A DNA stretch of 61,072 bases from NCBI GenBank assembly GCA_013036105.1, contig JAAXCX010000014.1:1-61072 (forward strand), read 5' to 3'. The notes under the pieces were generated by a model. It saw only the letters and a list, made by a program, of their open reading frames with translations. It had not been told where the DNA came from and searched no databases. The translations under genes and the position numbers were made by a program. Below are positions 54,133-61,072 of the stretch, in pieces. This DNA comes from Vulcanimicrobiota bacterium. Its GTDB lineage: Bacteria > Vulcanimicrobiota > Vulcanimicrobiia > Vulcanimicrobiales > Vulcanimicrobiaceae. Positions within the stretch are counted from its first letter, which is position 1. Every line of letters begins with the position of its first letter.

Positions 54133-54999
54133 TCAGCCCGGAACCCAACCGCACGTGAGGGTCAGCCAGAATGCGAGCCCCGCGAAAGGGCCGTATGGGC
54201 GGAAGGCCCGTTCGATGGTGCGATCCGACGCACGCCGTTTCCCCGTCATACGCAAGTACGCCGGCCGCGTCCACGAGTCGAATATCAATCGATGGTACCG
54301 TCCGAGCAGCATCATAATATGCGCGCAAGCGTATGGACCAACGCCCGGTAACGCCAAGAGCCGTTCCTCGACTTCGGCATCCGGCAATCCACGTTCCGGA
54401 CGAAGCAACTCGAGATCGAGCGCGCCCGAAGCCACGTCTTTCGCCAGCGCTTTGAGATAAGCTCCGCGATATCCGGCGCGCGCGGTGTCGCGATAGAACT
54501 TCTGGGGCGCCGCCGCCATCATTTCCGGTTCGGGAAATGCGCCGCCGCCGAGATCGTTCACGAGCGCCGAGACCATGCGCACTGTGCCTGACCACGCGCA
54601 GTTGGTCGTGCAGATCGTTTTCACAACGTCTTCGAAAACGGCCGGTGCCGCCAGCATTCGCCCCGCGCCCTTTGCGGCCCACGACAGGGCGGCATCATTT
54701 TCGATGAGCGCGTAAAACGGCGCGAAATCCTCGTCGAGGCGGAATAGGCGCCGGACGGCCGAGGTCAGATCCGCGCGAGCCCGCGCGTTTGGTCGCGGAC
54801 CCGCAACCGACGCATGCAGCTCGCCGGAGAGAGGCGCGAGCGTTACGCGGCGAACGCGGCCGTCTAATCGCAAGCCGATCTCGTAAAAAGAGTTGTCGTC
54901 GGGAATGGATGCCGGCGGAAGTGCGGCACAGCCGTGCGACCGCAGCGTGCGTTCGAAATCGATCGGCTCGCCGCCCGCGCCGCGCAGCGGCAGGCGCAG
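54133..54999 (-). CDS. HhH-GPD DNA glycosylase, probable CTG start
   Basis: The protein resembles AlkA/OGG-type glycosylases, which excise alkylated or oxidised bases. The helix-hairpin-helix LLALPGVGPYACAHIMMLLG-type motif is followed by the catalytic Asp in IFDSWTRPAY. The first standard start (54873) removes about 42 residues that read as genuine family sequence (EPIDFERTLRSHG, then LPPASIPDDNSFYEIGLRLDG). The only initiator-like codon after the upstream stop is CTG at 54999, giving 288 residues. Function is clear at the family level. Substrate is not. Confidence 0.8.
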   Translation of the reverse strand: MRLPLRGAGGEPIDFERTLRSHGCAALPPASIPDDNSFYEIGLRLDGRVRRVTLAPLSGELHASVAGPRPNARARADLTSAVRRLFRLDEDFAPFYALIENDAALSWAAKGAGRMLAAPAVFEDVVKTICTTNCAWSGTVRMVSALVNDLGGGAFPEPEMMAAAPQKFYRDTARAGYRGAYLKALAKDVASGALDLELLRPERGLPDAEVEERLLALPGVGPYACAHIMMLLGRYHRLIFDSWTRPAYLRMTGKRRASDRTIERAFRPYGPFAGLAFWLTLTCGWVPG

Positions 55000-55006
55000 A
55001 ACCGGG

Positions 55007-55459
55007 CTAGGTGACGTAGCTGACGTTTACCGGAAAGCCCGCTTCTTCTGCACCGCGCAGAACCGAGAAAAGTTCGTCAAGCTCGTCTTCAATGGCCACG
55101 ATCTCGCTCGCGCTCACTCCGACGGGTTCGGCCTGCTCCCACAGCAGCCGGCGCGCGGTTTGCAGCGCGGCGCGAAAACGCTGGGGCGTCGATTCCAACA
55201 CGGGCCAGTCGTCGAGCGAAGCGGGTGGAACCACGCGCCAGCCCAGACCCGATTGAGCATCGTCCTCTTCGTCGTAAAAGGCATGCGGAATTGCTGCCAG
55301 CATCTCGAGCGCTTCGCGTTCGTGCAGTTGCAGCCGCACTCCGGATCCCGTAAGCTTCACGATGTAACGGAAAAACGACGCGTTGCCGACGGTGAACGCA
55401 CCAGCCGGCGATGTGACGCTGATATGGACGCTTTCGAGCTCTCCGCCGGTGTAATCCAA
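55007..55459 (-). CDS. Conserved-looking protein, unknown function
   Basis: The 150-residue soluble protein has a beta-rich first half (about 1-50) and a helical second half. No signal, membrane segment or metal motif is apparent. It is 4 nt downstream of mdh and 7 nt upstream of the inferred glycosylase start, so it sits in a mdh-hypothetical-glycosylase transcription unit. No family recognised. Confidence 0.65.
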   Translation of the reverse strand: MDYTGGELESVHISVTSPAGAFTVGNASFFRYIVKLTGSGVRLQLHEREALEMLAAIPHAFYDEEDDAQSGLGWRVVPPASLDDWPVLESTPQRFRAALQTARRLLWEQAEPVGVSASEIVAIEDELDELFSVLRGAEEAGFPVNVSYVT

Positions 55460-55463
55460 AGCG

Positions 55464-56387
55464 CTACGGCAGCGCTTTCACGAGCGACTCGACTGCTTCA
55501 GCACTCTTGTGCAAGGCGGCTTTCTCTTCGGCCGTCAAATTGATCTCGTAGATTTTCTCCAAGCCTTTCGCGCCGAGCCGGCAAGGTACACCGATGAAAA
55601 GATCCTTGAGGTCGTATTCCCCTTGCAAGTACGCCGCACATGGCAAAATCTTGTGTTTGTCTTTGAGGATCGCTTCGGCCATCTCCATAATCGATCGGCC
55701 CGGGGCATAGTACGCGCTGCCTGCCTTGAGTAAACTCACGATCTCTCCGCCGCCCTTGGCGGTGCGTTCCACGAGCCGATCGATGACGGCTTTATCAAGC
55801 AGCTCGGGGATCGGAATTCCGGCCACAGTGCTATAACGCGGCAGCGGAACCATTTGGTCGCCGTGTCCGCCCAAAACAAACGTATGGACGTTTTCGACGC
55901 TGACGCCCAGCTCCATCGCCACGAACGTCGAAAACCGCGCCGAATCCAGGACGCCTGCCATTCCGAGGATCCGTTCGCGCGGAAAGCCGCTCACACGGCG
56001 AGCGACTTCGCACATCGCATCGAGGGGATTGGTAACGATAATCAGGATGCAGTCCGGGGAGTATTTGACGACTTCTTCGGTAGCTTTCCCAACGATTTCG
56101 GCATTGGCGCGGACGAGGTCGTCGCGGCTCATGCCGGGTTTCCGGGGGAACCCTGCAGTAATGACGACGATATCCGAGCCGGCGGTCGGCTCGTAGCCGT
56201 TGCTGCCGGTGATGCTCACGTCGCTCTTCTCGACGGGCATGGATTGGAGCAAGTCGAGCGCCTTGCCCTGGGGGATTCCCTCGACAATGTCGACCAGGAC
56301 AATGTCGGCCAATTCCTCGGCCGCAAGCCAATGGGCCGCGGTGGCGCCTACGTTGCCGGCGCCGACGATTGTTACTTTATTTCGCAC
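55464..56387 (-). CDS. mdh: Malate dehydrogenase (lactate/malate dehydrogenase family)
   Basis: From GTG 56387 the protein has 307 residues, the usual MDH length, and begins [11 protein letters not shown] with GAGNVGA binding NAD (about 9-15). Active-site regions include [11 protein letters not shown] with substrate Arg, VTNPLDAM and [10 protein letters not shown] with catalytic His. These favour malate over lactate. An ATG at 56423 would add 12 residues. Sequence beyond that overlaps gltA. It is divergent from citrate synthase, the next enzyme of the cycle. Confidence 0.92.
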   Translation of the reverse strand: MRNKVTIVGAGNVGATAAHWLAAEELADIVLVDIVEGIPQGKALDLLQSMPVEKSDVSITGSNGYEPTAGSDIVVITAGFPRKPGMSRDDLVRANAEIVGKATEEVVKYSPDCILIIVTNPLDAMCEVARRVSGFPRERILGMAGVLDSARFSTFVAMELGVSVENVHTFVLGGHGDQMVPLPRYSTVAGIPIPELLDKAVIDRLVERTAKGGGEIVSLLKAGSAYYAPGRSIMEMAEAILKDKHKILPCAAYLQGEYDLKDLFIGVPCRLGAKGLEKIYEINLTAEEKAALHKSAEAVESLVKALP

Positions 56388-56454
56388 GGAACGGTCATTT
56401 CCGTAAAATCTGCTAAAAGTCATCGCGGGAATGCCGCAACTGGGGAAAGCTAGC

Positions 56455-57621
56455 ATGGCTATGAACACAACCATAACGCCGCCCGTGGCCGCACAGTCGG
56501 GTCTGCGGGGCGCCGTCGTGGGCGACACCCGCCTTTCTTCCATCAATGGTGAGGAAGGCAAGCTCATCTACCGTGGCATCGACATCCACGATCTCGCCCG
56601 CTACTCGACCTTCGAAGAGATCACGTACCTGCTCTGGTTCGGTTCCTTACCGACACAAGCGCACTTGGACGAATTTCGCGGGCGCCTGAGCAGCCATCGC
56701 GCGCTCCCGCCGCAGCTGATCGCGCTGCTGCGCGACCTGCCGAAGAATGGCAGCCCGATGGACGCGCTGCGCACGGCGGTCTCCGCGCTCGGCCTCTTCG
56801 ATCCCGACGTGAACGCAACGTCCCACGAATCACAGATCGAAAAAGCGGTTCGGCTGACCGCAATCTTTCCAACGATTTTAGCCGCGTACCACCGAATCTC
56901 CGAAAACATGGATCCGATCGATCCGGATCCACATCTCGACACGGCGGCGAATTTTCTTTACATGTTCAACGGAAAGCAGCCGGATGCGCAGGCGGCGCGC
57001 GTTCTCGATGTATCGCTCATCTTGCACGCCGACCACGGCATGAACGCTTCTACGTTTTCAGCGATCGTCACGGCCGCGACACTCTCCGACATGTACGCCG
57101 CGATCACGTCGGCCATCGGTACGCTCAAAGGGCCGCTGCACGGCGGCGCTAACGAAGGCGTGATCCACAATCTGCTGGAGATCGGCAACATCGGCGCGGT
57201 TGATCAATGGGTTGAGAAGAAAATCGCCGCGCACGAAAAGATCATGGGATTCGGACATGCCGTCTACAAGGCATACGACCCGCGCGCCACCGAGCTCAAA
57301 AAGATCGCGCTCGAGCTCGGTTCGAAGGCCGGCAGCACGAAATGGGTCGAGATGACCGAGCGCATGGAGCAAGCGGTCTGGAAGATCAAGCAACTCTACC
57401 CCAACGTCGATCTTTACTCCGCTTCAGTCTATTACACGCTCGGCATTCCGACGCCGTATTTCACGCCGGTCTTTGCGATTAGCCGCGTCTCGGGCTGGAC
57501 GGCACACTGCATGGAGCAGTATGCGGACAACAAGCTGATCCGTCCGCGCGCGAATTACGTCGGCGGACGCGGAGTCGCATACGTGCCGATCGCCGAGCGC
57601 AGCCAAGACATCACCGTCTAG
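56455..57621 (+). CDS. gltA: Citrate synthase
   Basis: The 388-residue enzyme condenses oxaloacetate and acetyl-CoA. Active-site patterns include [23 protein letters not shown] and [16 protein letters not shown]. The ATG at 56455 follows GGGGAAAG with 6-nt spacing, a good ribosome-binding site. An in-frame ATG at 56431 is less likely. The 67-nt divergent region shared with mdh should hold both promoters, but no clear -35/-10 pair stands out. Confidence 0.95.
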   Translation: MAMNTTITPPVAAQSGLRGAVVGDTRLSSINGEEGKLIYRGIDIHDLARYSTFEEITYLLWFGSLPTQAHLDEFRGRLSSHRALPPQLIALLRDLPKNGSPMDALRTAVSALGLFDPDVNATSHESQIEKAVRLTAIFPTILAAYHRISENMDPIDPDPHLDTAANFLYMFNGKQPDAQAARVLDVSLILHADHGMNASTFSAIVTAATLSDMYAAITSAIGTLKGPLHGGANEGVIHNLLEIGNIGAVDQWVEKKIAAHEKIMGFGHAVYKAYDPRATELKKIALELGSKAGSTKWVEMTERMEQAVWKIKQLYPNVDLYSASVYYTLGIPTPYFTPVFAISRVSGWTAHCMEQYADNKLIRPRANYVGGRGVAYVPIAERSQDITV

Positions 57622-57636
57622 CCGCCGAAAGGCGGC
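57621..57636 (+). promoter_or_regulatory. GNRA-tetraloop hairpin over the GlcF-like gene's ribosome-binding site
   Basis: GCCGCC, loop GAAA, GGCGGC form a 6-bp hairpin beginning at the last base of the gltA stop and ending 2 nt before the next ATG. The AAAGG purines that would bind the ribosome lie inside loop and stem, so initiation may depend on translation coming from gltA. Confidence 0.5.
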
Positions 57637-57638
57637 GA

Positions 57639-58952
57639 ATGATCGAGGCCGCGCTTTACAATCAGTGTGTTCGGTGCGGCCTTTGCTTACCGACATGCCC
57701 GACGTACATCGAAACGCTGACGGAAACGTCGGGGCCGCGCGGCCGGATCAGCCTCATCAAAGACGTTGCCGAGGGACGACTCGACGTGCTGTCACCCGGC
57801 TTCGTCCATCAAATGTCTGAATGTTTGGACTGCCGCGCCTGCTCCGCGGTCTGCCCGAGCGGAGTGCAGTACGGCACGCTGGTCGAATCGGCGCGCGCGC
57901 GGATCGAACGAGCGAAGGCGCCTAAACGCGGCTTCTTCTCCCACTTTGGACGCTGGTTCGCGCTCAAGGCGCTCTTCGGGAATCTCGGGCTCATGCGCTT
58001 TGGCGCAACGTTGCTGCGATTCTATCAGCGTTCGGGAATGCAGAGCCTCGTTCGGGCGACCGGACTTCTGCGGCTCGTTCGTCTAAGCGAATTTGAAGCG
58101 TTTGCGCCGCCTATCTCCGATCACTATTTCGTTCCGAAGAATCAAATCTTCGAGGCGGCGGGTGCGCGGCTCAGAGTTATGTTGCATGCCGGGTGCGTTA
58201 TGCAGGTTGCATTCACTCGAGTCCACGAAGCGACCGTGCGTGTCTTGACGCGCAACCGCTGCACGGTCGTCGTTCCGGCCGACCAGGGTTGCTGCGGCGC
58301 GATCGCCGTGCACGCCGCCGAACCCGAATTTTCAGAAATTTTGGCCAAGCGAAATATCGAGGCATTCGAAACTTCCGGAGCTGATTTCTATATCGTCAAC
58401 GCCGCGGGCTGCGGTTCGGCTCTCAAAGAGTACGGCGAGCTGCTCTCGGGCGATCCGCGCTGGTCGGAGCGCGCCGAAGCGTTCTCGGCGCGAGTCCGGG
58501 ACGTGCTGGAGTTTCTGGACCAACTGGATCTCAATCCACGCATCGGCAGGCTGGACGAGACGTTGACCTATCAAGAGCCTTGCCATTTGGTGCATGCACA
58601 ACGCATTTCGGAAGCGCCGCGGCGCCTGCTCGCGCAGATTCCCGGCCTGCAGCTGCGCGAAATGAACGAAAGTTCAGTCTGTTGCGGCAGCGCGGGTATC
58701 TACAATCTGACCGAGCCCGCGATGTCCAAACGTCTGCGCGACCGTAAAATCGCCAACATCGTGGAAACGGGCGCGCACGTTGTCGCTACCGCAAATCCGG
58801 GGTGCGACATGCAAGTCACAGCGGGCCTAAGAAACGCCGGCTACCCTGCGCGCATACTGCACGTCGTAGAGATTCTGGACGAAGCTTATCGGAACTACAG
58901 CGACGGAACGAGCCGGTCGCGATCCTCCAGCGCAGCTTCGGTTGAAGGATAA
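57639..58952 (+). CDS. Glycolate oxidase iron-sulfur subunit-like protein (GlcF)
   Basis: The 437-residue protein has two 4Fe-4S ferredoxin clusters (CVRCGLCLPTC near 10-20 and CLDCRACSAVC near 62-72) and two CCG domains with CCG and C-x-x-C patterns (QGCCGAIAVH and SSVCCGSAGIYN). This is the GlcF layout, which carries electrons from glycolate or D-lactate oxidase. No glcD or glcE lies in the window, so the flavoprotein partner is elsewhere and D-lactate is an equal option. Its 3' end overlaps the convergent STAS gene by 58 nt. Confidence 0.87.
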   Translation: MIEAALYNQCVRCGLCLPTCPTYIETLTETSGPRGRISLIKDVAEGRLDVLSPGFVHQMSECLDCRACSAVCPSGVQYGTLVESARARIERAKAPKRGFFSHFGRWFALKALFGNLGLMRFGATLLRFYQRSGMQSLVRATGLLRLVRLSEFEAFAPPISDHYFVPKNQIFEAAGARLRVMLHAGCVMQVAFTRVHEATVRVLTRNRCTVVVPADQGCCGAIAVHAAEPEFSEILAKRNIEAFETSGADFYIVNAAGCGSALKEYGELLSGDPRWSERAEAFSARVRDVLEFLDQLDLNPRIGRLDETLTYQEPCHLVHAQRISEAPRRLLAQIPGLQLREMNESSVCCGSAGIYNLTEPAMSKRLRDRKIANIVETGAHVVATANPGCDMQVTAGLRNAGYPARILHVVEILDEAYRNYSDGTSRSRSSSAASVEG

Positions 58953-59269
58953 ACCGCCAACACATCCATCAGGCCCGTAATCGTGAACAACCGCTCGATC
59001 GGGCCGGGCGATATGATCAGCCGGACGCGTCCGTCGTTTTCGAGCGCGCGCTTGTGCGCGCCGATCAACGCCCCGAGCCCACTGGAATCGAGAAACTCGA
59101 GATGCATGAGATCGACGACGATGTCGTGCTTGCCTTCGTCGGCAGCTTCCATCAGCGCGGCACGCAGCGAAGGCGCGGTCTCGAAATCCAAACTCCCCTT
59201 GAGCGTGTAGACGATCGCATCGCCGTCGTGTTCCGGCTTGATATCTACCGTCAATGCTTCATGCGCCAT
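58895..59269 (-). CDS. STAS-domain anti-sigma factor antagonist
   Basis: The ATG at 59269 gives 124 residues, nearly all one STAS domain. LEFLDSSGLGALIGAHK carries the Ser that partner kinases phosphorylate in SpoIIAA/RsbV proteins. Unphosphorylated, such proteins sequester an anti-sigma kinase and free a sigma factor. No cognate kinase or sigma gene is nearby. The start overlaps the end of the DUF1835-like gene by 11 nt. Confidence 0.85.
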   Translation of the reverse strand: MAHEALTVDIKPEHDGDAIVYTLKGSLDFETAPSLRAALMEAADEGKHDIVVDLMHLEFLDSSGLGALIGAHKRALENDGRVRLIISPGPIERLFTITGLMDVLAVYPSTEAALEDRDRLVPSL

Positions 59270-60206
59270 GGGATTGCGCTTTCTCGAAGGCGCTGGACGT
59301 CTCATTCCAGCGCCAATGATGCCCCGATGTCAGCCGGACGCCGCCAATCCATCGATCCATCGGCTGCTGGTCAAGCCAATCCGCTTCGCCGCCGAGAACG
59401 CGTCTTCCAAGCACCGTGACATCGTAGCCGTTCTCCAGTTGCGCTAATAGCGGAGCCGGCTGCGCGCTCAAGTCGGAGATGACGCGGAAGCACGACGTGT
59501 CGCCCATGAACGCGGCCTCTTCGCGTGCTTGCGAGCGCCGGAATATCTCTTCGGCGGGAGCCGCTCCTTGCGCTGCCGCTTCCAGCACGTGTTTTTGCGA
59601 TCGTGAGAGGCCGTTTGAAACAGCCGGATACTCTTCGCACAAGCGCATGAGGGCATCGTGCAGAAACGGGAGGCCTGCAAAGCGATCGGCGGCCGCTGAC
59701 TGCAACGCAGCGGGATCGGCGCTGGTAAATGCGCTCCACGCACGCGCGGCCGCGTCCGACGTAGCGGACGTTACGAAGCGACGCTTCCCGAGAAGCGACA
59801 TCAGTTCGTCGGGGATCATCGTGCCCAGGTATTGTTCGGACTGCACCAGCTGCACGCTCCCGGAGCCCATACCCATATCGCGCAGCGTGGTCAGGATCTG
59901 CAGCAAGTGCAACTGGTCGTAGAGGTCGTGCTCGAACCACAAGACGACTTCGTCGAATTCTCCCGCGCGCCTCAGCGTGGCATCACGCTTTTCGAAATCG
60001 TGGTGGATCTTTATAGGATTTCCGAAACCGCGATCGCAGAGAAATTGCGCCCGCACGCGGCTGAGTTCTTCCAACGGCAAGCCTGCCGGAACCGGACCTT
60101 CGTGCAGCACATCGCGCCACGCGACGTGCGTGCCGAGCAGCCCCGCCTTCTTCCAGCTGTAAAGGACGGAGTCTCCGTTCGTAATGTGGAGGCTAGTAGT
60201 ACTCAC
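59259..60206 (-). CDS. DUF1835-like protein
   Basis: From GTG 60206 the protein has 315 residues beginning MSTTSLHITNGDS. The N-terminal half (WRDVLHEGPVPAGLPLEELSRVRAQFL, VVLWFEHDLYDQL) has the features of DUF1835 proteins, and the C-terminal half resembles the associated helical region. Function of the family is unknown to me. Longer in-frame sequence runs into a repeat-like element upstream and is rejected. Confidence 0.72.
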   Translation of the reverse strand: MSTTSLHITNGDSVLYSWKKAGLLGTHVAWRDVLHEGPVPAGLPLEELSRVRAQFLCDRGFGNPIKIHHDFEKRDATLRRAGEFDEVVLWFEHDLYDQLHLLQILTTLRDMGMGSGSVQLVQSEQYLGTMIPDELMSLLGKRRFVTSATSDAAARAWSAFTSADPAALQSAAADRFAGLPFLHDALMRLCEEYPAVSNGLSRSQKHVLEAAAQGAAPAEEIFRRSQAREEAAFMGDTSCFRVISDLSAQPAPLLAQLENGYDVTVLGRRVLGGEADWLDQQPMDRWIGGVRLTSGHHWRWNETSSAFEKAQSHGA

Positions 60207-60212
60207 AAGCGC

Positions 60213-60264
60213 GCTTCGCCCTTCGACCCCCATCCGCCGGCGGCGGACGCTACGCAGGATGACA
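60213..60264. repeat. REP-like palindromic element
   Basis: The segment contains CCTTCGAC, a small palindrome TCCGCC-ggc-GGCGGA (60233-60247) and ends CAGGATGACA. Its borders match the insertion in carB (19899-19946). It lies between the DUF1835-like gene and tRNA-Gln and looks like a dispersed repeat. Confidence 0.5.
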
Positions 60265-60272
60265 ATGCATTA

Positions 60273-60344
60273 CTGGGGCGGCTGGATTCGAACCAACGAA
60301 TGGCGGATTCAAAGCCCGCTGCCTTACCACTTGGCGACGCCCCA
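60273..60344 (-). tRNA. tRNA-Gln(TTG)
   Basis: On the minus strand, acceptor TGGGGCG pairs with CGCCCCA, discriminator G, which suits tRNA-Gln. Anticodon stem GCGGG/TCCGC encloses loop CTTTGAA, giving TTG. CCA is not encoded. Confidence 0.92.
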
Positions 60345-60366
60345 GCGGCGCGACATGGAACATACG

Positions 60367-60390
60367 AAAAGGCGCCCGCAGGCGCCTTTT
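60367..60390. terminator. Bidirectional intrinsic terminator
   Basis: AAAAGGCGCC (60367-60376), loop CGCA, GGCGCCTTTT (60381-60390) form a perfect 10-bp stem with T-ends on both strands. It lies 26 nt after the stop of the NlpC/P60 gene and before tRNA-Gln on that strand. Confidence 0.85.
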
Positions 60391-60415
60391 CTACTCTTAT
60401 ACCCCGCTTGGCCGA

Positions 60416-61015
60416 CTAGTGCAGCGCCATCACCCGTTTCGCGCCGAGGTAGTGCGCCGACCAATAGGAGTCGGAGAGGCTGCTGACCATGACGCCGTGA
60501 CTAGAACTGGCGTGTGCAAAGTGGCCGTGGCCCAGGTAGATGCCGACGTGGGACGGCCCCGGCTCGTAGGTCTGAAAGAATACGAGGTCGCCGGTTTTCA
60601 TGCCGCCGACGGTACGGCTGCCGGCATAATACTGCGCGTCAGCGGTGCGCGGGAGGTGCACCCCGAGCATCGCGTAGACGTGCTGCACGTAGCCCGAACA
60701 GTCGAATCCGTAGGTGCTGGTTCCACCGAAAACGTACGGCGTGCCGAGGAAGCGCAGGGCGCTCCGCGTCAGCGTGTTGGCGATTCGCGCGGTACGCGTA
60801 AACAGACGGCTGGCGAACCTCGCCATGTCGTGATGTTTCGCGACGTGCGCTGATTGAGGGGTGATGCCGGTCCATTGGGCGACATCCGGGCTTTCGGCAA
60901 GTTCCGACGAGGTCACCGCGGCGCGGGTCGCCGGGGCGGTCGGATTGGCCTGGGCAAATGCACTGCTGCCGGCGAGTAAAAACGCCAATGCCGCGGGTGC
61001 TAAAAGATAACGCAA
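60416..61015 (-). CDS. Secreted NlpC/P60 peptidoglycan endopeptidase
   Basis: The 199-residue protein has a signal peptide (about 1-22, AFA-Q) and a C-terminal NlpC/P60 domain. Catalytic Cys lies in FDCSGYVQ (about C106), His in SHVGIYLG (about H156) and a third polar residue in FAHASS. Such enzymes cut D-Glu-diaminopimelate bonds during wall growth or separation. TTG start, 5 nt after GAGGAG, a strong ribosome-binding site. About 57 nt upstream remain in the window and show no clear promoter. Confidence 0.92.
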   Translation of the reverse strand: MRYLLAPAALAFLLAGSSAFAQANPTAPATRAAVTSSELAESPDVAQWTGITPQSAHVAKHHDMARFASRLFTRTARIANTLTRSALRFLGTPYVFGGTSTYGFDCSGYVQHVYAMLGVHLPRTADAQYYAGSRTVGGMKTGDLVFFQTYEPGPSHVGIYLGHGHFAHASSSHGVMVSSLSDSYWSAHYLGAKRVMALH

Positions 61016-61072
61016 AACTGCTCCTCTTTCAAAACACTTGCGGGGTTAGTTGACGGGTTCGGACGTGAAAGA

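Noticed and set aside
56369-56409. TTGTTA and TAAAAT as a gltA promoter
   Set aside because: The spacer would be 29 nt, too long for a sigma-70 type promoter.

Overview
This window is a dense, high-GC bacterial chromosome segment carrying about 50 protein genes, 8 tRNA genes and few gaps. Many neighbouring genes overlap by 4 nt (ATGA, GTGA or TTGA stop/start). The content mixes traits of two cell plans. Diderm traits are an Mla-type lipid-transport set, a beta-barrel protein ending in Phe, and an alpha-2-macroglobulin/PBP1C pair. Traits more familiar from Gram-positives are a PASTA-domain Ser/Thr kinase beside a class B PBP, a SpoIID-like protein, PyrR, an NFACT/RqcH-like protein and S-layer-homology domains. 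I infer a deep-branching diderm such as Candidatus Eremiobacterota (WPS-2/Vulcanimicrobiota). That placement rests on gene content alone and is moderate in confidence.

Layout. (1) 1-5.6 kb: a frameshifted HNH nuclease remnant abutting a tRNA-Pro/Arg/His cluster, a PAS-GGDEF-EAL protein, two tRNA-Lys genes, a HerA-type ATPase, and tRNA-Leu and tRNA-Gly around a perfect 16-bp inverted repeat. (2) 5.6-11.5 kb: tig, clpP, clpX, valS (protein folding, proteolysis, tRNA charging). (3) 11.5-21.7 kb: pyrimidine synthesis pyrR-pyrB-pyrC-carA, then a MoxR/DUF58/VWA trio and pdxH, then carB, which holds an in-frame repeat-like insertion. (4) 21.7-29.5 kb: class B PBP, PASTA kinase, ruvC-ruvA-ruvB, SpoIID-like, queA. 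(5) 29.4-38.97 kb: NFACT protein (antisense), lipoprotein, gmk, rpoZ, a strongly structured leader, glmS, rph, then MlaE-MlaF-MlaD-like transporter genes with hairpins between the last two. (6) 39-49 kb: ketopantoate reductase, a copper-amine-oxidase-N/beta-barrel fusion, PBP1C and a divergent 1867-residue alpha-2-macroglobulin lipoprotein lacking the thioester Cys. (7) 49-55.5 kb, the most accessory part: two paralogous small secreted proteins around a DUF4097-like lipoprotein, a tyrosine recombinase with a divergent orphan that may be a PD-(D/E)XK nuclease, an SLH lipoprotein and a DNA glycosylase. (8) 55.5-61 kb: mdh, gltA, glcF-like, a STAS protein, a DUF1835-like protein, tRNA-Gln and an NlpC/P60 hydrolase.

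The best leads for something undescribed are the nested hairpin ahead of glmS, the recombinase/putative-nuclease pair with a recombinase-core-like dyad beside it, the palindromic insertion inside carB, the probable CTG/ATT starts (two in CTGA overlaps), and the hairpins between the MlaF and MlaD genes. No CRISPR array, rRNA or intact transposase was seen.
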